A stretch of 64,000 bases of DNA from DATENM01 sp045807725 (GTDB lineage Bacteria > Acidobacteriota > Blastocatellia > UBA7656): the NCBI GenBank assembly GCA_045807725.1, contig JBJMGV010000112.1, positions 1 through 64,000 on the forward strand. Reading direction: 5' to 3'. The notes beneath the pieces were generated by a model, which did not search any database, was not told the origin of the DNA, and saw only the letters and a list, made by a program, of their open reading frames with translations. A program made the translations under genes and the position numbers. Each line of letters starts with the position of its first letter. The stretch's first letter is position 1. Below, in pieces: positions 55,536 to 64,000 of the stretch.

Positions 55536-57353
55536 ATGAATTTGACTAGCATAGACTGGATCATCATGGTGGTTTACTTCGTCTTCGTGCTCGGCATCGG
55601 GTTCATGCTGAAGCGGTATATGAAGACGAGCACGGACTTCTTTCTGGCCGGGCGCTCGATCCCGGCGTGGGTGGCCGGGCTGGCCTTCATCTCGGCCAAC
55701 CTCGGCGCGCAGGAAGTCATCGGCATGGGCGCGTCAGGGGCCAAGTACGGCATAGCGACGAGCCACTTTTACTGGGTCGGGGCGATCCCGGCGATGGTCT
55801 TCGTCGGCGTTTTTATGATGCCGTTTTATTACGGCTCGCGGGCGCGCTCGGTGCCGGAATATCTGCAACTGCGCTTTGACGAGAAGACGCGCGCGCTCAA
55901 CGCCGTTTCGTTTGCGGTGATGACGATCTTTTCATCCGGCATCTCGATGTACGCGATGGCCAAGCTCATTCAGACGCTGCACATCTTCGATGGGCTGTTC
56001 GCGCGGCTCGGCATTCCGGCCTCTTACATCTTCGACGTTAGCATTATTCTGTCGGCCCTGATCGTGCTGGGTTACATCTTTCTTGGCGGCTTGACGAGCG
56101 CGATTTACAACGAAGTGCTGCAATTCTTCCTGATCGTCGCGGGCTTCCTGCCGCTGGTCTGGTTGGGATTGAAGAACGTCGGCGGCTGGGAGGGGCTGAA
56201 AGCGAAAGTGCCTCCCGCCTTCACGCATTCGTGGGAGGGCATGAGCAGCCCGGACACAAACCCGCTCGGCGTCGAGTGGTTCGGCATGGTGATGGGCCTC
56301 GGCTTCGTGCTCTCGTTCGGCTACTGGTGTACGGACTTTCTGGTGGTGCAGCGAGCGATGGCCGCTAACTCGATGGACGCGGCGCGGCGCACGCCGCTGA
56401 TCGCCGCCGTCCCGAAGATGTTCTTCCCGATTCTCGTCATCCTGCCCGGCATCATCGCCATCGCCGTGACCTCGCAGAGCGACACCAGCCATGTACTCAC
56501 TAATCCCGCTTCGTCACAGGCCGTCGTCGAGCGCGCGCCGGGAAGTCCCCCTGAGGGCAAAGGACTGATTCCCGTAAAGACTGATGAGCAGGGCAAGCCC
56601 AAGTTCGACCAGAACGGCAAGCCCGAACTCGATTACGATATGGCTATCCCGCAGATGCTGCTGCATTACTTCCCGACCGGCATACTGGGGCTGGGGCTGA
56701 CGGCGTTGTTGGCGAGTTTCATGTCAGGCATGGCCGGCAACGTCACGGCCTTCAACACGGTATGGACGTATGACATCTACCAGTCCTACATCAAGCGCGG
56801 CGCGAGCGACCAGCATTACCTGTGGATGGGCCGTATGGCGACGGTCTTCGGCATCGCCATTTCAATAGCAGCGGCCTATGTGGCGACGCGCTTCAACAAC
56901 ATCATGGACATGCTCCAGTTGGTCTTCGCCTTCGTCAACGCGCCGTTGTTTGCGACCTTCCTGCTCGGCATGTTCTGGAAGCGCGCGACCGGGCACGGCG
57001 CGTTCACCGGCCTGCTGTCGGGCACAATCGCGGCGGCGATTCATCACGGCCTGACCTTGCCCAGAGGCGCGGCGGCGGGCATCAAAGGCGGCTGGCTCGG
57101 TATGATTCACGAATACCCAAGCGAGATGGCGCAGAACTTCTGGACGGCCATCTACGCGTGGACGGCCTGCTTTTTAATAACCATCATCGTCAGCCTGATG
57201 ACCCGACCGCGCAAGGATGCAGAGCTGGTCGGGCTGGTCTACTCGCTCACGGAAAAACCGAAAGAGCATCACCTGCCGTTTTATGCGCGACCGCTCAACC
57301 TCGGCATCTTCGTGCTGCTGATGGTCGTCGTGCTGAACATCATCTTCCGATAA
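55536..57353 (+). CDS. sodium:solute symporter (SSS/SGLT family)
   Basis: A 605-residue membrane transporter with about 14 helices. It opens with IDWIIMVVYFVFVLGIGF and has the family signature region in TM2 (DFFLAGRSIPAWVAGLAFISANLGAQEVIGMGASGAKYG). GLTALLASFMSGMAGNVTAFNTVWTYDIYQSYIK contains the conserved Ser residues near the Na2 site. A 60-residue hydrophilic loop before it (SDTSHVLTNPASS to YDMAIPQ) is long for the family. It likely imports a sugar or sugar acid with Na+. ATG 55536 is used; GAGG is nine bases upstream. The small membrane protein starts 12 bases after its stop. Confidence 0.93.
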   Translation: MNLTSIDWIIMVVYFVFVLGIGFMLKRYMKTSTDFFLAGRSIPAWVAGLAFISANLGAQEVIGMGASGAKYGIATSHFYWVGAIPAMVFVGVFMMPFYYGSRARSVPEYLQLRFDEKTRALNAVSFAVMTIFSSGISMYAMAKLIQTLHIFDGLFARLGIPASYIFDVSIILSALIVLGYIFLGGLTSAIYNEVLQFFLIVAGFLPLVWLGLKNVGGWEGLKAKVPPAFTHSWEGMSSPDTNPLGVEWFGMVMGLGFVLSFGYWCTDFLVVQRAMAANSMDAARRTPLIAAVPKMFFPILVILPGIIAIAVTSQSDTSHVLTNPASSQAVVERAPGSPPEGKGLIPVKTDEQGKPKFDQNGKPELDYDMAIPQMLLHYFPTGILGLGLTALLASFMSGMAGNVTAFNTVWTYDIYQSYIKRGASDQHYLWMGRMATVFGIAISIAAAYVATRFNNIMDMLQLVFAFVNAPLFATFLLGMFWKRATGHGAFTGLLSGTIAAAIHHGLTLPRGAAAGIKGGWLGMIHEYPSEMAQNFWTAIYAWTACFLITIIVSLMTRPRKDAELVGLVYSLTEKPKEHHLPFYARPLNLGIFVLLMVVVLNIIFR

Positions 57354-57365
57354 GGAGCGATAAAG

Positions 57366-57659
57366 ATGGGACTCGACATACGGCTGCCAATCGGCTTGAT
57401 GTTTGCAATTCTGGGGGCGCTGTTGATCTTCTACGGGCTGGTCAGCGACAAAGCGATTTATGATCGCTTCTCGCTCGGCGTCAACATCAACCTGGGGTGG
57501 GGCGTCGTCATGCTGATCTTCGGCGTGGTGATGTACCTCTTTGGGCGGCGCGGCACGTCGGCGATGCGCTCGGCGCAGCAGAGCGCCGAAGGCCGCTTGA
57601 TCGAAGAGATCGAGCACGAAACCGGCGAAGAGCGCGAACGCCGCCCGCGCGGGCATTAG
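57366..57659 (+). CDS. small two-helix membrane protein, partner of the SSS symporter
   Basis: A 97-residue protein with two transmembrane helices (about 9-27, IGLMFAILGALLIFYGLV, and 40-60, LGWGVVMLIFGVVMYLFG) and a highly charged C-terminal tail (EEIEHETGEERERRPR). The ribosome binding site AAGGAG is well placed before ATG 57366. It is translationally close to the symporter gene (12 bases) and probably stabilises or assists it; this is inferred from proximity. No known family domain. A heptamer-repeat hairpin starts six bases after its stop. Confidence 0.8.
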   Translation: MGLDIRLPIGLMFAILGALLIFYGLVSDKAIYDRFSLGVNINLGWGVVMLIFGVVMYLFGRRGTSAMRSAQQSAEGRLIEEIEHETGEERERRPRGH

Positions 57660-57665
57660 GAAGAA

Positions 57666-57766
57666 GGAAGTCAGGAGCCAAGAGTCAGAAGTCAAAATGA
57701 AAGAGGAATCGCTGTAGCGATGACATCCCTTCTATTCTAACTTCTGACTTCTGACTCCTGGCTTTT
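57666..57766. repeat. heptamer-built inverted repeat
   Basis: The left arm (57666-57698) reads gaagtca, ggagcca, agagtca, gaagtca. The right arm (57734-57766) is the complement (taacttc, tgacttc, tgactcc, tggcttt). A 35-base loop contains gctgtagc. The tract begins six bases after the stop of the small membrane protein and probably forms the 3' end of the symporter transcript. Confidence 0.88.
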
Positions 57767-57832
57767 GAATACTCTCAGTCTCATCTATCATGCTTAGGGC
57801 GTGTGGGTATCCATTAGTAGGGTGAGAATTAC

Positions 57833-58816
57833 ATGGCTGTTTTAGTCACGGGCGGCGCGGGCTACATCGGCAGCGTCACGGTCGAGTTGCTAAGGGCGCA
57901 GGGCGAGCAGGTCGTTGTCCTCGATAGTCTGGCGCGCGGCTATCGTCAGGCTGTGCCCGCCGACGCCATCTTCTACGAAGGCAATCTCGGCGACCGCGCG
58001 CTCATTAAACGAGTCACCGAAGCGCATCAGATTGACGCCTGCGTTCACTTCGCGGCGTTCGCTTATGTCGGCGAATCGGTCGAGCACCCGGCGCGTTATT
58101 TCGAGAACAACGTCGAGCAGGGCATCGAGTTGCTCGGCGCGCTCAACGAAGCCGGCGTGCGGCGGTTCATCTTCTCTTCGACCTGCGCCACCTACGGCGA
58201 GCCGCAATATATGCCGCTCGACGAAAAGCATCCGCAATATCCGGTCAACCCTTACGGCTGGTCAAAGTTCTTCATTGAGCGCGTGCTTGAAAGTTATGAC
58301 CGCGCCTACGAGATGAAGTTCGTCGCCTTGCGTTACTTCAATGCCGCCGGCGCGACTGAACACTTAGGCGAAGATCACGAGCCTGAAACTCACCTGATCC
58401 CGATTGTGCTCGCCGTGGCCGAAGGCAAGCTGCCTCACGTGCCGGTCTTCGGCGACGATTACCCGACGCGCGACGGCACGGCGGTACGCGATTACATACA
58501 CGTCACCGACCTCGGCACGGCGCACTTGCTCGCGCTCAAGCACCTGCGCGAAGGCGGTCAGTCCGAGTTCATCAATCTCGGCAATGGCAAAGGCTATTCG
58601 GTGCTCGAAGTCATCGAGGCGGCGCGCGCCGTGACGGGCCGCGAGATTGCCGTGCAGATGAGTCCGCGCCGCGCTGGCGACCCGGCGCACCTGATCGCTA
58701 AAGCCGACCGCGCCCGCGAAGTGCTCGGCTGGCAGCCTGCTCACCCTGATCTCGCCGACATTATCCGCAGCGCGTGGCTGTGGCGGCAGGCGCACCCGAA
58801 CGGATATCACGAGTAA
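57833..58816 (+). CDS. galE: UDP-glucose 4-epimerase
   Basis: A 327-residue extended short-chain dehydrogenase that interconverts UDP-glucose and UDP-galactose with bound NAD+. The N-terminal NAD site VTGGAGYIGSVTV, HFAAFAYVGESVEHPARYFENNV, the catalytic SSTCATYGE and YGWSK (Tyr141, Lys145) are all present. RDYIHVTDLGTAHLLAL and SVLEVIEAARAVTG are GalE-specific blocks. Length is right for the family (about 330). It lies in the carbohydrate region between the symporter and an MFS transporter gene, with the latter 28 bases downstream. Confidence 0.95.
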   Translation: MAVLVTGGAGYIGSVTVELLRAQGEQVVVLDSLARGYRQAVPADAIFYEGNLGDRALIKRVTEAHQIDACVHFAAFAYVGESVEHPARYFENNVEQGIELLGALNEAGVRRFIFSSTCATYGEPQYMPLDEKHPQYPVNPYGWSKFFIERVLESYDRAYEMKFVALRYFNAAGATEHLGEDHEPETHLIPIVLAVAEGKLPHVPVFGDDYPTRDGTAVRDYIHVTDLGTAHLLALKHLREGGQSEFINLGNGKGYSVLEVIEAARAVTGREIAVQMSPRRAGDPAHLIAKADRAREVLGWQPAHPDLADIIRSAWLWRQAHPNGYHE

Positions 58817-58844
58817 TCATCCTCATATGAATCCGAACTGATTG

Positions 58845-60158
58845 ATGAACGACGTGGCGCAACTCAGCGAAGTGGCACAGCGGGCGCGACGGCGCATCTT
58901 TCGCCGCACGATGCCATTTCTGTTTGCGCTGTTCGTCATCGCCTTCCTCGACCGCGTCAACGTCGGCTTTGCGAAACTCACGATGGCCGGCGAGCTGGGC
59001 TTCTCTGAAGAAATCTATGGATTCGGCGCGGGCATATTCTTCATCGGCTACTTCGTGCTTGAGATTCCCGGCAGCCTGATCGCCGAGCGCTGGAGCGCCC
59101 GCAAGTGGATCGCGCGAATTATGATCTCGTGGGGCGTGTTGTCCATCCTCACCGGCTTCATTCACAACGCGACGCAGTTTTATTGGGCGCGGTTTCTGCT
59201 CGGCGCGGCAGAGGCCGGATTCTTTCCCGGCATCATCGTCTACTTGAGTCACTGGTTCCGCTCGGAAGACCGTGCCAAAGCCGTCGCCCTTTTTATGATC
59301 GCCCTGCCGATCACCAGCATCATCGGCGCGCCGGTTTCGGGATTGATCCTTGATAGCGTGAAGTGGTTCGGCCTGAGCGGCTGGCGCTGGGTCTTCATCA
59401 TCGAAGGCATACCGGCCATTCTGTTTGGCATCGCCACCATATTCTACTTGACCGACTGGCCGCACGAGGCGAAGTGGCTGCCCGCAGACGAACGCGAATG
59501 GATTGAGCGCGAGCTTGCGCACGAAAAACAGATGAAGAAAGCGGCGCGCTCGCATCACGCGCTCGCCGCCTTCAAACACCGCGAGGTGATTCTGCTGGCG
59601 CTGGTCTACTTTTTCGGCGTCACCTGCTTTTACGGATTCAACTTCTGGTTGCCGACGATTGTGAAGCAGAAGTCCGGGCAGCCGAACTTCATCGTCACGT
59701 TATACACAGCGATTCCTTACTGCCTGGCGCTGGCTTCGATGCTCGCGCTGGGCTGGTCGTCGGATCGTATGAAAGAACGCCACTGGCACACGGCGCTGCC
59801 GCTTTTGCTGGCAACCGCCGGTTTGCTTGCCAGCGTCGCGGCGCGGCAGCATTTCGCAATCGCAATGACGATGTTCAGTGTCGCGGCTGCCGGGTTGTAT
59901 GGTTACTTACCGAGTTTCTGGACATTGCCGACACGGTTGCTGACCGAATCGGCGGCGGCAGTCGCCATCGGCCTGATCAATTCGTTCGGCAATCTCGGCG
60001 GCTTCGTCGGCCCTTACGCCGTTGGCTACCTCAAGGAGAAGACCGGCTCAGAGATAGCCGGGATGTGGTATCTCGCGGCCTCTGCGTTTATCGCCGGCCT
60101 GCTGGTGTTTTTTTTGCCGCGCGCGCGGCAGGCGCTTCGTGTCGAAGCGCAGGCGTGA
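58845..60158 (+). CDS. MFS transporter, anion:cation symporter (sugar acid) type
   Basis: A 437-residue, 12-helix major-facilitator protein. LDRVNVGFAKLTMAGELGFSEEIYGFGAGIFFIGYF and LEIPGSLIAERWSARKWIARIMISWG carry the cytoplasmic loop 2-3 motif. FYWARFLLGAAEAGFFPGIIVYLSHWFRSEDRAKAVA matches the anion:cation symporter family (galactonate, glucarate, hexuronate transporters). SSDRMKERHWHTALP is the symmetric motif in the second half. It likely imports a sugar acid. ATG 58845 is preferred over the TTG just before it. It is co-directional and close to galE and to the fucosidase gene (52-base gap). Confidence 0.92.
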   Translation: MNDVAQLSEVAQRARRRIFRRTMPFLFALFVIAFLDRVNVGFAKLTMAGELGFSEEIYGFGAGIFFIGYFVLEIPGSLIAERWSARKWIARIMISWGVLSILTGFIHNATQFYWARFLLGAAEAGFFPGIIVYLSHWFRSEDRAKAVALFMIALPITSIIGAPVSGLILDSVKWFGLSGWRWVFIIEGIPAILFGIATIFYLTDWPHEAKWLPADEREWIERELAHEKQMKKAARSHHALAAFKHREVILLALVYFFGVTCFYGFNFWLPTIVKQKSGQPNFIVTLYTAIPYCLALASMLALGWSSDRMKERHWHTALPLLLATAGLLASVAARQHFAIAMTMFSVAAAGLYGYLPSFWTLPTRLLTESAAAVAIGLINSFGNLGGFVGPYAVGYLKEKTGSEIAGMWYLAASAFIAGLLVFFLPRARQALRVEAQA

Positions 60159-60210
60159 ACGGTCAGGCATTCAACCCGCCATTGGCGCGGCGTCTTTATT
60201 CAGGTGAGAT

Positions 60211-61545
<1,335 letters not shown>

Positions 61546-61600
61546 CCACTCCAAGAGCACGTTGAGAAATCGTGTGGTGCCGCGAAGCGGCAGCGAGAAG

Positions 61601-61797
61601 GTAGCCAGAGGTGGAACCTCTGGAAGAGAGTAGCCAGAGGTGAAACCTCTGGAAGAAGGTAGCCAGAGGTGAAACCTCTGGAACCTATGGCATTAGTCTT
61701 CCCGCGTTGAAGACGCGGCCAGACGTTCTGGCGCTCCTTCAGAGCGCGACAACATTTCATTGCTGCATCCCAGAGGTTTCACCTCTGGCTACCTTCT
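61601..61797. repeat. 29-bp tandem repeats with an inverted fourth copy
   Basis: Three near-identical units of 29 bp (gtagccagaggtgaaacctctggaagaag type) start at 61601, 61630 and 61659. A fourth copy is inverted at 61770-61796. Each unit contains its own palindrome, ccagaggt / acctctgg. Between the arms lies a further small palindrome (ccagacgttctgg near 61719). A gcgccttcggcgc hairpin follows at 61802. The array lies between the fucosidase and the convergent kinase gene. Confidence 0.85.
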
Positions 61798-61837
61798 TTC
61801 TGCGCCTTCGGCGCAAAGGCCCAATTGCAAAACCCGA

Positions 61838-64000
61838 CTAATCTGGCACAATGCCGACGCGGCGCAGCAGGTCTTGAAAGCGCGCGTCGTTGCGCAGGCG
61901 GTCAAAGACCGGATCAACGTTCAGCCAGACGACGTAATACGAGCGCTCGTTGAAGACCTTTTCGAGATAAGCCATCGCGCGGTCGTTATCGCCCAGCGCG
62001 GCATAGACCGATGCCGGCGGATACGGCGCGACGTAGCGCGTCTGCTCTGCCGCGATTGACTCGTTGAGTAATCGCCCGGCCTCTTTGCGGTTGCCCGACA
62101 GCGCGTAAACGCGCGCTTCCCATATCTTCATCGCCGGGTCGGCGAACAACTCCACTGCCTTTTCAAACTCAGCCAGTGACTCGGCATACATGCGCTTCGC
62201 TTCATAAACCATCGCCAGGTGAAAGTGCGCCTCGGCAAAGCTCGCGTCCATATCGAGCGTGCGGCGAAGCTGCGCGACCGCTTCGTCATAACGCCGAGCG
62301 GCGTACAGCGCGCGGCCCATCGAGGTGCTGATGATCAGCGACAGCGGATCGAGGTCGAGCGCTTTACGCATCTCCGCGAGCGCCTCGTCGTGACGCAGCC
62401 GCGCGCCCAAAAAGACGGCGTACCAGTGATGCGCCGTCGCGTAATTCGGGTTCAACTCGATGGCGCGGCGATACTGTTGTTCGGCCTCTGCCCAGTTCCA
62501 TTCGTACTCGTAAGCCGCGCCGAGCGAGGTGTGCGCTTCGGCCAAGCTATCGTCGATCTCAAGCGCGCGCCGGGCCGCCGCTTTGACCTTCGGGTAAGTC
62601 TCGACCGGCGGCGCAGAGGCGTATTCCGTAAGCATCGCGTAACAGTCGGCCAGTCCCGCGTAAGCCAGCGCATAAGCCGGGTCGAGCGCGATGGCTTGAT
62701 TGAAATACTCGATGCCTTTCTTCAGTCCCTCTTCGGTGCGCTTGTTCCAATAGAAGCGCCCGCGCAGATAAGCCTGATAGGCTTCGGCGTTCGCGGTGGA
62801 CGGGTGGCCCGCGCGATGCCCATCGCCTGTGAGCCGCAGTTGTAAGCGCGCGGCGACCTCGCGCGCAATGTCGCTCTGCAATGCAATCAGGTCGGCGCGC
62901 GGGCGCGTGAACTGTTCGCCCCAGACTTGCGTGTCATCGCGCGCATCGATCAATTCGATGCGAATCTGCAAGGTGTCGCCGCGCTCGCTGATGCGGCCAC
63001 CGAGCACGGCCTGCACGCCCAGCTCGCGCCCGATGCCGCGCGCGTCCAGTTCGCGGCCTTTATAACGGAACGACGAATTGCGCGAAGTCACCTTGAGCGC
63101 CGGCCATTCCGATAGCGTATTGATCAACGATTCGGCGATGCCGTCGGATAGGTACTCGGCTTCAGTGTCGGCGCTCTCGTTGACGAAAGGCAGCACGGCG
63201 ATGGAATGAATCGTACGGTTGGCGCTGCCACGCATCAACAAGAAGATGATGACCACAACGGCGGCAGCAACCAGCGCCATCGTAACGAACGAGCCGATTT
63301 TGTGGCGGCGGATGCCGGTGATGAGGTATTCGGCGCTCGACGTGGCGCGCGCGGTCTGCAACTGATCGCACTGCGCGACCAGCCGCCGCGTCGCGTATTC
63401 GTCTTCGGCGTGCAGCATCACCGTCGTCTGACCGCCGGCGTCTTCCGGCATCAACGAATCTTCGGTCCCTGCGGCGAAATCGACGCGCCGCTTCTCGCGC
63501 CGCAAGTCTCTGGCAAAATCGGCGACGGATTGATAACGCGCGGCGCGGTCTTTGGCGAGCGCGCGATTGACGATGGCTTCGAGTCGCGGCGACACGTCGG
63601 CGATAATCTCTGTGAGCGGTTGCGGGCGGCGCTCAAGAATGGCGACGATCACATCGCTCGCCGTTTCGCCGGTGAAGGGACGGTGGCCGGCGAGCATCTC
63701 GTAAAGCATCACGCCGAGCGAAAAGATGTCGGTGCGCGCGTCGAGCTGTTGCGCGCGCGCCTGCTCAGGCGACATGTAACCTGGACTACCCATCACAACG
63801 TTGGCTTCAGTCTGCACGCCGCCGGTCGCCGAGTCGCCATCAGTAGCGTCATAATGCCCGCCGAATTTTTCGGTGAGCTTGACGATGCCGAAGTCCAGCA
63901 CCTTCACGTAACCGTCGGGCCTGAGCATAACGTTTTCAGGCTTGATGTCGCGGTGGATGATGCCGGCCTGATGTGCCGCCTGTAGCGCCGATGCGATCTG
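61838..64000 (-). CDS. serine/threonine protein kinase with TPR repeats (5' part beyond window)
   Basis: The last 721 residues of a Hanks-type kinase; the N-terminus is outside the window. The fragment starts inside the catalytic loop region (IIHRDIKPENVML), followed by VLDFGIVKL (DFG) and GYMSPEQARAQQLD. After the kinase domain a single transmembrane helix lies at about residues 233-255 of the fragment (FVTMALVAAAVVVIIFLLMRG). A TolB-N-like region (IHSIAVLPFVNESADTE, LAVLGGRISERGD pattern) follows and then TPR repeats to the end (ALDPAYALAYAGLADCYAML, ELNPNYATAHHWYAVFLG). It shares the plan of the kinase at 6181 but is membrane-anchored. No partner gene is visible. Confidence 0.93.
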   Translation of the reverse strand, partial: QIASALQAAHQAGIIHRDIKPENVMLRPDGYVKVLDFGIVKLTEKFGGHYDATDGDSATGGVQTEANVVMGSPGYMSPEQARAQQLDARTDIFSLGVMLYEMLAGHRPFTGETASDVIVAILERRPQPLTEIIADVSPRLEAIVNRALAKDRAARYQSVADFARDLRREKRRVDFAAGTEDSLMPEDAGGQTTVMLHAEDEYATRRLVAQCDQLQTARATSSAEYLITGIRRHKIGSFVTMALVAAAVVVIIFLLMRGSANRTIHSIAVLPFVNESADTEAEYLSDGIAESLINTLSEWPALKVTSRNSSFRYKGRELDARGIGRELGVQAVLGGRISERGDTLQIRIELIDARDDTQVWGEQFTRPRADLIALQSDIAREVAARLQLRLTGDGHRAGHPSTANAEAYQAYLRGRFYWNKRTEEGLKKGIEYFNQAIALDPAYALAYAGLADCYAMLTEYASAPPVETYPKVKAAARRALEIDDSLAEAHTSLGAAYEYEWNWAEAEQQYRRAIELNPNYATAHHWYAVFLGARLRHDEALAEMRKALDLDPLSLIISTSMGRALYAARRYDEAVAQLRRTLDMDASFAEAHFHLAMVYEAKRMYAESLAEFEKAVELFADPAMKIWEARVYALSGNRKEAGRLLNESIAAEQTRYVAPYPPASVYAALGDNDRAMAYLEKVFNERSYYVVWLNVDPVFDRLRNDARFQDLLRRVGIVPD

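Noticed and set aside
61601..61797. Possible CRISPR array at the 29-bp repeats
   Set aside because: The repeats are contiguous with no spacers, each is self-palindromic and one copy is inverted.

Overview
The window looks like chromosomal DNA of a GC-rich soil or freshwater acidobacterium, most likely of the Blastocatellia type. This is inferred from gene content rather than from a marker gene. The hints are TPR-carrying serine/threonine kinases that open with a MTPERWKQVE-like segment, a kinase preceded by a matching ECF sigma factor, Tat-exported Gfo/Idh oxidoreductases beside DUF1080 and SSS-symporter genes, and homodimeric AceE. No rRNA or tRNA gene was seen, so the taxonomic call stays tentative.

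Layout. 0-6 kb: the tail of an IS5-type transposase, a JAMM protease, an exported heme/copper protein, a DinB-fold protein, and a polyamine pair (deoxyhypusine-synthase-like enzyme plus arginine decarboxylase SpeA). 6-11 kb: an ECF sigma factor and a TPR kinase on the minus strand, then an exported protein of unknown function. 11-17 kb: the complete pyruvate dehydrogenase operon (aceE, aceF, lpdA) ending in a terminator. 17-24 kb: a BON-domain protein with an Arg/Asp/Tyr-rich N-terminus, a divergent SelO-like protein, a PhnZ-like HD protein, a lipoprotein and a membrane glycosyltransferase. 24-28 kb: a phosphosignalling cassette of FHA protein, Ser/Thr kinase and PP2C phosphatase. 28-42 kb: two RND efflux systems, the second a translationally coupled tolC-adaptor-permease operon, with several exported proteins between them. 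42-49 kb: GH10 xylanase, MsrA, glutathione peroxidase, a DUF1080 lipoprotein, a small cytochrome c, an unknown protein and a GMC oxidoreductase on the minus strand. 49-61.5 kb: a plus-strand run for carbohydrate use (SGNH hydrolase, hydroxypyruvate-isomerase-like TIM barrel, two Tat-exported Gfo/Idh proteins, ApbE-like protein, sodium:solute symporter plus small membrane partner, GalE, MFS transporter, alpha-L-fucosidase). The right edge cuts a third TPR kinase.

The most striking non-coding feature is a set of intergenic repeats built from degenerate 7-bp tandem units, mostly arranged as inverted arms and placed 0-25 bp after a stop codon. They occur at 221, 8837/8991, 30043, 45071, 47081 and 57666. 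Three further hairpins made of 8- or 9-bp units share an AGAATAAA loop (2162, 11224, 26869). The heptamer type resembles the short tandem repeats known from filamentous cyanobacteria. The protein of greatest interest is the SelO-like protein at 18771, which keeps the metal ligands of the family but has Ser where SelO has its catalytic Asp.
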